64,000 bases of DNA from Mycolicibacterium neworleansense (GTDB taxonomy: Bacteria; Actinomycetota; Actinomycetes; Mycobacteriales; Mycobacteriaceae), in the NCBI RefSeq assembly GCF_001245615.1, contig NZ_CWKH01000001.1, forward strand, positions 930,001 to 994,000, in the 5' to 3' direction. Under the pieces are notes generated by a model, which was not told the origin of the DNA, did not search any database, and was given only the letters and a program-made list of their open reading frames with translations. Position numbers and translations under genes: made by a program. This document shows, piece by piece, positions 1-7,369 of this stretch. Position 1 is the stretch's first letter. Each line of letters opens with the position of its first letter.

Positions 1-354
1 GTCGTGGGTCTGCTGGCGATGTTCCTCGACGTGGCGACCTCCACCTCATTCATCAACTTCGGGGCGTTCGTCGCGTTCACCCTCGTGAACGTGTCGGTCA
101 TCGTCTACTACTTCCGCCACCGCGGGGCCGGCGAGGCGCGAAACCCGGTGCTCTATGTCGTGGCGCCGGCGATCGGTGCGGTCATCACGTCGTATCTGCT
201 GCTGCAGCTCGATACCCGGGCGATCGTCCTCGGACTGTGCTGGCTGGGCCTCGGCATCCTCGTCCTGGCCGTGACGAGTCGCGGTTTCAAGAAGCTGCCG
301 CCGGAGATCGCCGTCGACGCGCCCGAGGCCTCCGTCGCCGAAACCGCGGTGTAG
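1..354 (+). CDS. APC-family amino-acid permease, C-terminal fragment
   Basis: The reading frame is open from the first base and ends at a TAG, so this is the last ~117 residues of a gene beginning before the window. Three hydrophobic segments can be seen, roughly residues 6-37, 50-68 and 72-91. The first carries an NFGAFVAFTLVN stretch followed by a basic RHR, which is the pattern of late transmembrane helices in amino acid-polyamine-organocation permeases. A short polar tail ends in the cytoplasm. Family membership rests on this one pattern; the substrate cannot be told. Confidence 0.65.
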   Translation, partial: VVGLLAMFLDVATSTSFINFGAFVAFTLVNVSVIVYYFRHRGAGEARNPVLYVVAPAIGAVITSYLLLQLDTRAIVLGLCWLGLGILVLAVTSRGFKKLPPEIAVDAPEASVAETAV

Positions 355-448
355 CGAGCGCCGACCTGTGACCGGTGGGGCGGATTAGAACAACGGCGGG
401 AGGCTACGGTAAGCTTTCGACTCGCTGCCGGTGCAAGCCGGAAGCAAG

Positions 449-522
<74 letters not shown>

Positions 523-532
523 CGCAAAAAGC

Positions 533-568
533 AAAGGTCAGGACGGCGTAAGCCGGCCTGACCTTTTG
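533..568 (+). terminator. Rho-independent terminator of the tRNA-Pro transcript
   Basis: AAAGGTCAGG (533-542) pairs perfectly with CCTGACCTTT (557-566) around a 14-base loop and is followed by T residues. It lies 10 bases after the tRNA end and is oriented to stop that transcript. Confidence 0.85.
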
Positions 569-739
569 TGTTGCCCGCGACGGCGAGGATGCCGGTTCCG
601 TACTGGCCACGCCCGCCGATGCACTCCGAGGTCGGCCGCGATGAGCCGGTAACCCAGGTTCGGTTCGGTGCGGGTGGTGAGGTCTCGATCCGGGTGCGGC
701 TGTAGGTCCGCCCGGTCTGGTCGTATCGAGGGGTGGCGC

Positions 740-1396
740 TCACCTGGTCACCATCACCACGCAGTGGCCGGCTATCCAGATCATCCAGCCCAGCCAGCCG
801 ATCAACCCGAGCAGGGCGGTGCGGCTTGCGCCGCGGGCGTTGAACGGGCTGGCCGAGGCGGCGATGAAAAGGGCTGCGGCGCTGAGGTAGCCCACAATGG
901 CCAGCCATTCCGGGGCGATCGACGCCGATGCCGCGGTGAACCCGATCAGCGCGGTCGCGAGGAACAGCTGGTTGAAGCCGAACAGCACGTTACTGAACGC
1001 CCACAGCCCGGCCACGGCTGAAGGCTCAAGGCGTGCTGCAGCGGCCAGGCCGAATCGCAGCGCCTCGACGATGGCGAAGCTCGCGTTCTGCAGCATGACA
1101 CCGGCGAAGCCGACCAGCGCCCACATCCGGCTGTCGACAGCGGCGTCCCAGGCTATCGACGTCATACCCGCGGCGAACACCGTGATACCGAGCCAGCCGG
1201 TCGGCACCACCACTGACGGCCAAGGCAGGCGATCACCGGCTGAGTCGAAGTCGGTGATGACGGCCGCCAGGGGCTTACCCGCCACGGGCAGCGGCAGTCT
1301 GGCGCGCACATAGATGACATTGACGACCACCGCCACGGCGACGAAAACCAAGCCACCGACTGCGGCCCATGTCGTGAAGATCTGGCTACCTCCCAC
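740..1396 (-). CDS. Conserved hypothetical integral membrane protein
   Basis: A 218-residue protein with about six hydrophobic segments: near residues 8-27, 66-85, 90-112, 130-155, 160-180 and 190-215. No catalytic motif is recognisable. An open frame continues upstream to 1660, but the GTG at 1396 is preferred: AGGGAGG lies six bases before it, the next residues form the first membrane helix, and the extension would run over the divergent regulator at 1514. The divergent layout suggests, without proving, that the TetR protein controls it. No function is assigned. Confidence 0.65.
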   Translation of the reverse strand: MGGSQIFTTWAAVGGLVFVAVAVVVNVIYVRARLPLPVAGKPLAAVITDFDSAGDRLPWPSVVVPTGWLGITVFAAGMTSIAWDAAVDSRMWALVGFAGVMLQNASFAIVEALRFGLAAAARLEPSAVAGLWAFSNVLFGFNQLFLATALIGFTAASASIAPEWLAIVGYLSAAALFIAASASPFNARGASRTALLGLIGWLGWMIWIAGHCVVMVTR

Positions 1397-1513
1397 GATC
1401 GCCTCCCTGAACTCGAAAGAATTGGCACACAGAGCACGGACTCTCAGATGGCAGGACGGAACCACTGGAGCCAGCCCGGCCAAAACAGAGTAATCCTCGG
1501 TTATGTTAGAGTG

Positions 1514-2104
1514 ATGCTCGTGCCGCCGTCTCGGATCGACGCTCGTAGCAGACTTGTCAGCACCGCCCGGCGTCGTTTCGCGGTCGACGGTCCATTGATT
1601 CCCACACTCGATGAGGTTCGACGGGAAGCCGACGTCAGCGTCGGGGCGCTCTACCACCACTTCTCCGACAAGCAGTCGCTGCTTGCCGCCGTCTACGCCG
1701 AGCTCATGGGTGAGTACCAGCAGGGCTTCATCGACACGCTCTCACGCCACGACACGGCGCGCGAGGGGATCTGTGCTGCCGTGGCCTATCACCTGCGCTG
1801 GATCGCCGAACACCGGGCCGAGGCGAGGCTGCTGCTGGGCGATCGCATCGACAGCCCGCAGCTGCAGGATCTGAATCGGCGATTCTTCGACGCGGTGCAG
1901 ACGTGGTGGAAGCCGCACAGCACCTACGGAGTCCTGCGCCCTATGAATATCGGTGTGACCGCGTCGCTTTGGCTCGGCCCGGCGCAGGAATACAGCCGCT
2001 ACTGGATTACCGGATCGCAGACCCGGGTATCGCCTGCGATCGTCAAAACGTTCTCCGAGGCTGCCTGGGCCACCCTGCGAATCGACGATGGAGATAGAGC
2101 ATGA
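1514..2104 (+). CDS. TetR/AcrR-family transcriptional regulator
   Basis: A 196-residue DNA-binding protein. The N-terminal helix-turn-helix lies around residues 32-54, with the typical VGALYHHFSDKQSLL recognition-helix and loop pattern. The C-terminal half is a helical ligand domain with no recognisable ligand. The ATG at 1514 sits seven bases after a -10-like TATGTT (1502-1507) with no Shine-Dalgarno, which fits a leaderless mRNA. The stop overlaps the start of the next gene (ATGA), so it is co-transcribed with the hydrolase. A longer frame back to 1448 exists but adds non-conserved sequence. Confidence 0.85.
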   Translation: MLVPPSRIDARSRLVSTARRRFAVDGPLIPTLDEVRREADVSVGALYHHFSDKQSLLAAVYAELMGEYQQGFIDTLSRHDTAREGICAAVAYHLRWIAEHRAEARLLLGDRIDSPQLQDLNRRFFDAVQTWWKPHSTYGVLRPMNIGVTASLWLGPAQEYSRYWITGSQTRVSPAIVKTFSEAAWATLRIDDGDRA

Positions 2105-2925
2105 GGACGGTTGACGTGGCGGCCGGACCGATCGCGTACGACGATACCGGCGGCGACGGGCCGATACTCGTGTTCGGCCACGGATTGCTCATGGACGGCC
2201 GTCAATGGCGCAAGGTGATCCCATTGCTGTCCGAATACCGTTGCATCACACCAACCCTGCCCTTGGGTGCCCACACCTCACCGATGAAGGCCGATGCTGA
2301 TCTCACCGAGACCGGCGTAGCCCACATCCTCGCGGACTTCATCGACGCGCTCGACCTCAAGGATGTGACGCTGGTCTTGAATGATTGGGGCGGCGGGCAA
2401 TTCATGATCTCCGAAGGCCGAGACGCGCGCATCGCAAAGCTGGTGCTGGCGTCCGTCACGGCGTTCGACAATTACCCTCCCAAGCCCGCCCGGCCGGCAT
2501 CGCTGCTGTGCCGGCTGCCCGGCGGCGGGTGGATCCTCAGCAGGATGCTCAACACCGCGTTCTTCCGGCACAGCACGCGGGCCTACGGCGCACTGAGCAA
2601 GGCGCGGATACCCGATGCACTCTTCGATGACTGGTTTCGACCCGCTCGCGAAAACCCCTCCGTACGACGCGACTTGGTCAAGTTCGCGATCGGTGCACCG
2701 CCGCCTAACCGCCTGCTCGAGATGTCGTCCCGCATGAGCTCTTTCGACCGGCCGGTGCTGGTGATCTGGGCCAGGGATGACCAGATGATGCCCCTGGAAC
2801 ATGCCGACCGTCTCGTCGATCTCTACCCGCGGGCGTCGAAGCAGATCGTCGAAGATTCCTGGACGCTCATCCCCGAAGATCAACCCCACGTCATCGCCGA
2901 GGCGCTGCGCGCCTTCGTGGGTTGA
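2101..2925 (+). CDS. Alpha/beta-fold hydrolase with a DWGG-type (Asp) nucleophile elbow
   Basis: A 274-residue alpha/beta hydrolase. The oxyanion HG motif is at residues 27-28. The nucleophile elbow reads LNDWGGGQF with Asp95 where esterases have Ser, the arrangement seen in haloalkane dehalogenases, fluoroacetate dehalogenase and epoxide hydrolases. A WARDDQ acidic segment lies near residue 224 and a catalytic His in DQPHV near 262. From family knowledge an Asp nucleophile means a covalent alkyl-enzyme ester, so dehalogenase or epoxide hydrolase activity is likelier than esterase. It is translationally coupled to the TetR gene upstream, which probably regulates it. The substrate is unknown. 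Confidence 0.75.
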   Translation: MRTVDVAAGPIAYDDTGGDGPILVFGHGLLMDGRQWRKVIPLLSEYRCITPTLPLGAHTSPMKADADLTETGVAHILADFIDALDLKDVTLVLNDWGGGQFMISEGRDARIAKLVLASVTAFDNYPPKPARPASLLCRLPGGGWILSRMLNTAFFRHSTRAYGALSKARIPDALFDDWFRPARENPSVRRDLVKFAIGAPPPNRLLEMSSRMSSFDRPVLVIWARDDQMMPLEHADRLVDLYPRASKQIVEDSWTLIPEDQPHVIAEALRAFVG

Positions 2926-2995
2926 TCTTTCGTTCCCAAAGCCGCGAACGGGCTCCCGGCGCGCATTGCAGCGGTCTGACACCCGCTGTATCGTA

Positions 2996-3022
2996 CGAGT
3001 TACGTAATATTCGAGTTGCGTA
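2996..3022 (+). promoter_or_regulatory. Tandem CGAGTTRCGTA repeats with TTACGTAA palindrome
   Basis: CGAGTTACGTA (2996-3006) and CGAGTTGCGTA (3012-3022) form a direct repeat with a 16-base period. The first copy overlaps the perfect palindrome TTACGTAA (3000-3007). The pair lies 27 bases before the GTG of the three-gene operon that includes a MarR regulator, so it is a plausible operator. This is inference from position and symmetry only. Confidence 0.45.
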
Positions 3023-3048
3023 GTAAATCGCGATCAAGGGAGCGCACG

Positions 3049-3747
3049 GTGCGTGACGGTTATCCATCCCCACCATTCGGTCCCGTCATCGACGGGGTAT
3101 TCATCTACGCGGGCTGGCGCATCGACCCGGTGCGGGTAGGTCCGTTCCTGCGGGTGAGCACCGCGCGCGCCGATGCCGTGGATCGACTGCGCGAGGTGGC
3201 CCACGACCTGGCTGTGCGCCCAGAAGTCATGGGCATGAATCTCTTTGAAACCACCGCCATCGTGCCCGTTCCTGGAGCGCCGGCATATGACATCGTCATG
3301 TTGATCCGTGTGCGCGACGTGCCGGCGTCCACAGCGCTGCTTCACGATGCCGCTTTCACCGGTACCCACCCTTCGATGACGTTCACCGCCCGCAACGGCG
3401 CGCGGTTCGGTATCACCGACAACGGGACATCCGGGTCGAACATCCTGCTGAACCACTTCAGCGGTGCCGTCGAGGAGAGTTGTGCCGTCAACACCTGGCG
3501 AACATTGTCGGCCTGGTTTGCCGCCAAAACTGGCATCGACAACTCGACGCTCCTGGTTCCCGACCTCTCCGCACCGTATGTGTTGGTGAACTACGCCCGC
3601 ATCCCGGGCACCGTTCCGGCGTTCATGGCCCGGCAGTTGCTGCGGCCCAGCTTCTACCGATATGTCCGCCCACTGCTGGCCCGACACCACCTCACCTCAC
3701 TGCCCATCTTCGTGCGGGCGATCGATCTGCATGGACAGCCACGATGA
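3049..3747 (+). CDS. Conserved hypothetical protein, first gene of MarR operon
   Basis: A 232-residue soluble protein with no motif I recognise. It has a periodic alpha/beta look (segments such as VMGMNLFETTAIVPVPG and YDIVMLIRVRDVP) that may be a duplicated ferredoxin-like fold. The GTG at 3049 is chosen because AAGGGAG lies eight bases upstream; a TTG at 3016 in the same frame lies inside the repeat region and has no Shine-Dalgarno. The stop overlaps the MarR start (ATGA). Its function is probably tied to the oxidoreductase two genes downstream, but this cannot be read from the sequence. Confidence 0.7.
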   Translation: MRDGYPSPPFGPVIDGVFIYAGWRIDPVRVGPFLRVSTARADAVDRLREVAHDLAVRPEVMGMNLFETTAIVPVPGAPAYDIVMLIRVRDVPASTALLHDAAFTGTHPSMTFTARNGARFGITDNGTSGSNILLNHFSGAVEESCAVNTWRTLSAWFAAKTGIDNSTLLVPDLSAPYVLVNYARIPGTVPAFMARQLLRPSFYRYVRPLLARHHLTSLPIFVRAIDLHGQPR

Positions 3748-4238
3748 ACCAACGCCGCGATCCTGCCGACGCCGCCCGGTTGCGAACCGCGGTGCAGGAC
3801 TTGCGTATCGCGCTCGCGTTGAGCACACGCAAAGTGGCCGCGATCGCCGGCTTGAAAGAGTCCGATCTGGAGGTCCTCGACGTTCTGACGCGTGGGGGAC
3901 CGCAGTCGCCGACGGCGTTGGCGCGCAGGCTCTCGATGCAACCAGCCACCATGACCGGGGTGCTGCGTCGGCTGGAAGACGCCGGCTGGGTCATCCGCCG
4001 CCACCACGACCACGACCGCCGCAGCGTGGAGATCGAATCGGTCGGACACGCCCGACTCGCCGACATCTATCGCGACGGCAGCGGTCGCATGGACGCGCTA
4101 CAAGCCGGCATGACCCCCGCACAGATCGCCACTGTGCTCGAATATCTCACCGCCGCCTGCGAAGCGGTCACCGAAGCCACAGCAGCACTGGATGTTTGGC
4201 GACCCGCGGGATCCGCTGCGGAAGGGGGAGCATCGTGA
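3744..4238 (+). CDS. MarR-family transcriptional regulator
   Basis: A 164-residue winged-helix regulator. The helix-turn-helix SPTALARRLSMQPATMTGVLRRLEDAGW covers about residues 52-80 in separate segments, followed by the wing, which contains HHDHDRRSVEIE with the conserved DxRR. Its ATG overlaps the stop of the gene before it, and its stop overlaps the GTG of the gene after it, giving a tight three-gene operon. The tandem repeat at 2996-3022 is a candidate autoregulatory site. The ligand is unknown. Confidence 0.88.
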   Translation: MNQRRDPADAARLRTAVQDLRIALALSTRKVAAIAGLKESDLEVLDVLTRGGPQSPTALARRLSMQPATMTGVLRRLEDAGWVIRRHHDHDRRSVEIESVGHARLADIYRDGSGRMDALQAGMTPAQIATVLEYLTAACEAVTEATAALDVWRPAGSAAEGGAS

Positions 4239-4948
4239 AAGTCACCCTGCTCGGCGCCGGCGGCCCCACTGGCCGCCTGCTTCTGGACAAGCTGCTCTCC
4301 GACGGACACGACGTCACCGCCTTGGTGCGGCGGCCTCCCGGCTTCCCCGCATCAGCGCCGCGGCTACGCGTGCTCCACGGAGACGCCACCACTCCGGCCG
4401 ACGTCTGCGCAGCTGTCGCCGATGCCGACGCCGTGGTATCCGTCCTGGGCACCGGATTCAGCAGGCAACCCATCCACCTGTATTCCGCATCAGCGCAGGC
4501 CATTTGCTCGGCTCTGGCCCAGGCCGGAATCCGGCGGCTGATCGTCACCAGCTCAGCAGCCCTCAGTGATTGGACCGACCCGGGCTGGAACTGGGGCGAA
4601 CGAGTCGTCGGTCGGCGCATCCTCGGATATCTGGGTCGCACCTTGTATGCCGACATGGCCGGCATGGAAGCGATCGTGAGCGCCAGCAGCCTGGACTGGA
4701 CAATCATGCGTCCGCTTGGGCTGGCCACCATGGACGCACCGACCACCTACCGCATCGCCGAGGATCACATCCCGGGCCGCCAGACCGCTCGCCGTGACCT
4801 GGCCGCCGCCATCGCCGACCAGTTGAGCCGAACTGACTACCACGGCAAGACCGTGGCCGTGGCGACCGCCGACAAGCATCAATCCCTGGCCCGCACCCTG
4901 TGGCGCGAAGGCATCAAGCCCAACCTGGCCTGCACCAGCCAACGCTGA
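4235..4948 (+). CDS. NAD(P)H-binding atypical SDR (NmrA-like)
   Basis: A 237-residue Rossmann-fold protein. The N-terminal LLGAGGPTGR dinucleotide-binding loop is at residues 5-14, followed by GDATTPADV and a VVSVLGTG strand typical of atypical short-chain dehydrogenases (NAD(P)H-binding, SDR_a5 or NmrA type). VTSSAA replaces the usual catalytic serine context and no classical YxxxK is evident. The GTG start has GAAGGGGGAG just upstream and overlaps the MarR stop. Proteins of this group act as quinone or flavin reductases or redox sensors; which one applies is not decidable here. Confidence 0.8.
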   Translation: MKVTLLGAGGPTGRLLLDKLLSDGHDVTALVRRPPGFPASAPRLRVLHGDATTPADVCAAVADADAVVSVLGTGFSRQPIHLYSASAQAICSALAQAGIRRLIVTSSAALSDWTDPGWNWGERVVGRRILGYLGRTLYADMAGMEAIVSASSLDWTIMRPLGLATMDAPTTYRIAEDHIPGRQTARRDLAAAIADQLSRTDYHGKTVAVATADKHQSLARTLWREGIKPNLACTSQR

Positions 4949-4986
4949 CAATGGCGTTCGACCACAGATCGCCGAGCCGGCCCGAC

Positions 4987-5340
4987 CTATCCCGACGCCG
5001 CCCGACGAGCCCCGGATTCTGCCGGCACCAGTTCGAGGTTGTCGCCGACATCTATCGTGACCACGGCCGTCGCCTGGAACAGGCCGTAGAAGTCGTCGGT
5101 CCTGGCGAAGGTGTGCGCGCGGGAGAACAGCGGTTGCACATCGAACACCCGCACCCGAAGCTTCTCGCGCGTGAGTCTGCCTAATTCCCGGCCGGATTCG
5201 GGATCGGTGATCACCTGATCCGAGTCGGAGTGCACGGCGAAAACCATGCCGGGCACGACACCTGCCTCAGCGCCACGATTGATGACCAGTGTGTAGTCAT
5301 CCTCGATGAGCGCGACCTGGCCGGTGAGGCGGTCGGTCAT
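4987..5340 (-). CDS. Conserved hypothetical protein, possible FlgT-C-like domain
   Basis: A 117-residue protein made mostly of beta strands, including TGQVALIEDDYTLVINRG, VVPGMVFAV, GRLTREKLRVRVFDVQ and a C-terminal AVVTIDVGDNL. This order resembles the small beta domain described at the C terminus of flagellar assembly protein T, though no flagellar genes are present and the likeness is tentative. The ATG at 5340 overlaps the stop of the membrane protein encoded just upstream on the same strand, so the two form one unit. Cellular role unknown. Confidence 0.6.
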   Translation of the reverse strand: MTDRLTGQVALIEDDYTLVINRGAEAGVVPGMVFAVHSDSDQVITDPESGRELGRLTREKLRVRVFDVQPLFSRAHTFARTDDFYGLFQATAVVTIDVGDNLELVPAESGARRAASG

Positions 5341-5963
5341 GACGCCGCCAGAGAATTGCTGTCTCTCAACGATTTCGGCGCCGAGCCGGCCCGGATTCGC
5401 GGCCGCATGTCATGGCCATCCGCGGCCAGCAGTGCGTCGATGTGGCTCGTCGTGTCCTGCTCGGTTCCGAGGGTGAGTTCGACGGCGGTCTTGGCCTGGA
5501 AGAGAGCGATCATCGCGTGCTGCTGACGTTCGGCACCGAATGCGTTGAGGGCGAGGGTGAGCTTCTTGTCGACATATTCGACCGAACGCTGAAGCTCCGG
5601 CGTCGAGGGTCCGGCCGCCGGGCCTGCCGCGCGCACGGGCTCAACACCGAGTCCGCTGTACCAACGGTGTCCGAGCGCACCTAGGACGAAAGAGCACACC
5701 GGGACCACGACGACGATGCAGGCCAGGCCGATTGAGTTCCGCAGTGCGAGCGCGCCGACGATGCCGAGCAGCACCGTCACGCCCGCCACGGTCCCCAGGC
5801 GCACGGTCGGCGGTACCGCCCCGATCGCGTGAGACAACTGCCTCAAGCCGCTGGCACCAGATCGAGCGACGTCGGTGACGAATCCGATGGCGGCCGTGCC
5901 GGCCTTGAGCGCGACCCGTCCGATCTCGTCGGCCTTCTTGCGCGTCACCTCGGGCTTGGGCAT
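5337..5963 (-). CDS. Hypothetical membrane protein with two transmembrane helices
   Basis: About 208 residues from an ATG at 5963. A basic, amphipathic N-terminal third (KKADEIGRVALKAG) is followed by two adjacent hydrophobic helices near residues 55-100, then a soluble helical tail (YVDKKLTLALNAFGAERQQ). The start is uncertain: the frame stays open to 6563, and an acidic, Asp-rich stretch just upstream (residues around 6000-6080) could be an N-terminal extension starting at a GTG near 6052. The gene overlaps the small beta protein that follows. No family was recognised. Confidence 0.55.
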   Translation of the reverse strand: MPKPEVTRKKADEIGRVALKAGTAAIGFVTDVARSGASGLRQLSHAIGAVPPTVRLGTVAGVTVLLGIVGALALRNSIGLACIVVVVPVCSFVLGALGHRWYSGLGVEPVRAAGPAAGPSTPELQRSVEYVDKKLTLALNAFGAERQQHAMIALFQAKTAVELTLGTEQDTTSHIDALLAADGHDMRPRIRAGSAPKSLRDSNSLAAS

Positions 5964-6286
5964 CGACCACACGCGCTGTTGAGACTGCTCAGCTTGCGGA
6001 CCGGACGTCTCGGGCGCCGGCGCACCGTTTGTCACATTCGCATCATCAACCACATCTGCATCATCGCTCTGGTTGGGCTCGATGCAGACCCGGCGCGCCG
6101 ATGTCTCAGCAATTCCACGGCCCGGGGTTTGCCACACGGGCGTCAGGGGGCGGCCCGTGTCGAGGCTGAGGGCTGCCCGCGGCGCCGCCCAACCGGCCAA
6201 CGAAAAGCGTGGCGAGAAGGTGGCTGTCTTCGACGAGGGGCTGGCTCGGGTGAGCCGGCGCCTGGAAGAGGTTGATACCGCCTGAA
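5964..6286. other. Unassigned stretch between two minus-strand genes
   Basis: About 320 bases with no confident gene. On the minus strand the upstream part could extend the membrane protein. On the plus strand a 70-codon frame from 6073 ends at 6285 with a plausible helical tail (DEGLARVSRRLEEVDTA) but lacks a convincing start or Shine-Dalgarno. No repeat, terminator or RNA gene was seen. Confidence 0.4.
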
Positions 6287-6916
6287 TTACGTCAGGTACG
6301 TTTCGTGCCCGGTCGGGAATCCGCCGCCGTTGGTGGCGATGTGCACGTGGTCGTAATGGTTGGCGGTGTCCCCACCGCGGTCCGACATCCTTCGCGGAGG
6401 CTTGCCGTGGGAGTAGATCTGCTGCCTGAAGATCACATGGTTCACGCCGAACCGATCGGCGTTGTCGAGGACGTAGGCGACGATCCGCTCGCCGAGGGCT
6501 TTCCCGCCCGGGCTGCCGTAGTTGGGGATCATCACGTCGATCGCCTGCCCGTTGGGGTGCCACTTCATCGAATCGGCCCGGACCCCGCCGATGTTGAGGA
6601 TCTCGGGGAACCGCGCGCTGACCGCGCGCGCGGCCAGGATGGTCTCGACCTGGAGGCCCTTCTCCGATGCCCGGCCTGCGGGCAGGGGGAACCGCATGTT
6701 CCGGCGTACGGCGCGCTCAGCCGGTACCGGAGGCATGCCGGCCGGTGCGGCCGCCGGCAGGACCGCCGGCGCTGTCACAACCTCGGCATGTGCGTCGCTG
6801 TTGGTAGCCGGCGCGGCGTCTGCGCCGACCACGATGAGTGCGGCGGCAGGCGCGAGCACCGCAGCCATGGCTGCAGACCGGCGGCGCCGGTCAGTTGTCA
6901 ACTGGTGTCTACCCAC
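6287..6916 (-). CDS. Secreted LAS-type metallopeptidase-like protein (copy 1)
   Basis: A 209-residue protein with a basic N terminus and hydrophobic signal sequence (about residues 15-36, ending near ADAAPA), then an Ala/Pro-rich linker and a C-terminal domain. That domain has WHPNGQAIDVMIPNY and NHYDHVHIATNGGG. The spacing of His, Asp and the DHVH pair matches the zinc site of LAS-type peptidases (D-Ala-D-Ala carboxypeptidase/extensin-like; mycobacterial databases use an 'ARB-07466-like C-terminal domain' for such proteins). A role in peptidoglycan processing outside the membrane is inferred. A close paralogue lies at 14524-15165. Confidence 0.72.
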   Translation of the reverse strand: MGRHQLTTDRRRRSAAMAAVLAPAAALIVVGADAAPATNSDAHAEVVTAPAVLPAAAPAGMPPVPAERAVRRNMRFPLPAGRASEKGLQVETILAARAVSARFPEILNIGGVRADSMKWHPNGQAIDVMIPNYGSPGGKALGERIVAYVLDNADRFGVNHVIFRQQIYSHGKPPRRMSDRGGDTANHYDHVHIATNGGGFPTGHETYLT

Positions 6917-6967
6917 GAGGACCGGACCTTACCGACGGCTCGAGCGATCTCCGGCATCGCGAAGTTC

Positions 6968-6992
6968 TCTGGTTGCGCTGGTGGCAACCAGA
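6968..6992. promoter_or_regulatory. Perfect inverted repeat TCTGGTTGC-n7-GCAACCAGA
   Basis: A 9-bp perfect dyad with a 7-base spacer, 52-76 bases upstream of the minus-strand peptidase start. It could be an operator or an RNA hairpin in that gene's leader. A second dyad with the same spacer length follows 11 bases later. Confidence 0.5.
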
Positions 6993-7002
6993 TGGACACC
7001 TG

Positions 7003-7023
7003 GCGTCAACCTTGGTTTGACGC
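7003..7023. promoter_or_regulatory. Perfect inverted repeat GCGTCAA-n7-TTGACGC
   Basis: A 7-bp perfect dyad with a 7-base spacer, close to the previous one. Its TTGACG half could also serve as a -35 element on the minus strand. Function is inferred from symmetry only. Confidence 0.45.
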
Positions 7024-7369
7024 GGTAGAGTGACCTGGCCACCGCGCGTGTGACCACTGGCCTTGCAAGTGAACCAGCAGGTCAACGACGATATGCAGGG
7101 GTGCCTACGGCCTGGATTCGAGGCCCCCCGGGGGCGTGCGCCGGTGTGACTCATCCGACGCGTTCGTTGTGATCTGGGACCGTCACGGCAAAATCTATGC
7201 CGTTTACCACAAAATGCATACTTCGCGCCGCTGATGGTCACTCCGGCGAGTCGGCGCGGTTGTGCGCCAACCACCCGCGGAACGCCTTCGCAAGGGCTAC
7301 CGTGCGAACTATCCGCACGAGGTGATGTGCGGTATCGCTGGGCCCCAGCCTGCGGCGAGGAGATGTCGA

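Larger units (their letters stand above)
6917..7369. other. Divergent intergenic region with several inverted repeats
   Basis: About 450 bases between the outward-facing peptidase and glnX. The half near the peptidase holds two perfect inverted repeats, annotated separately. A weaker one, ACGGCA-n7-TGCCGT, lies at 7185-7203. No open frame with coding character or RNA gene was seen. It presumably holds promoters for both neighbours; no clear -35/-10 pair was found. Confidence 0.5.

Noticed and set aside
569..739. Small gene after the tRNA terminator
   Set aside because: Only Arg-rich frames in several phases, without Shine-Dalgarno or conserved pattern.
740..1660. Longer 306-residue version of the membrane protein
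   Set aside because: The first ~90 residues are Arg/Pro/Ser-rich, lack conservation character and overlap the divergent TetR gene; GTG at 1396 has a good Shine-Dalgarno.
7185..7203. ACGGCA-n7-TGCCGT dyad as an operator of glnX
   Set aside because: Short arms and about 170 bases from the start; plausible by chance at this GC content.
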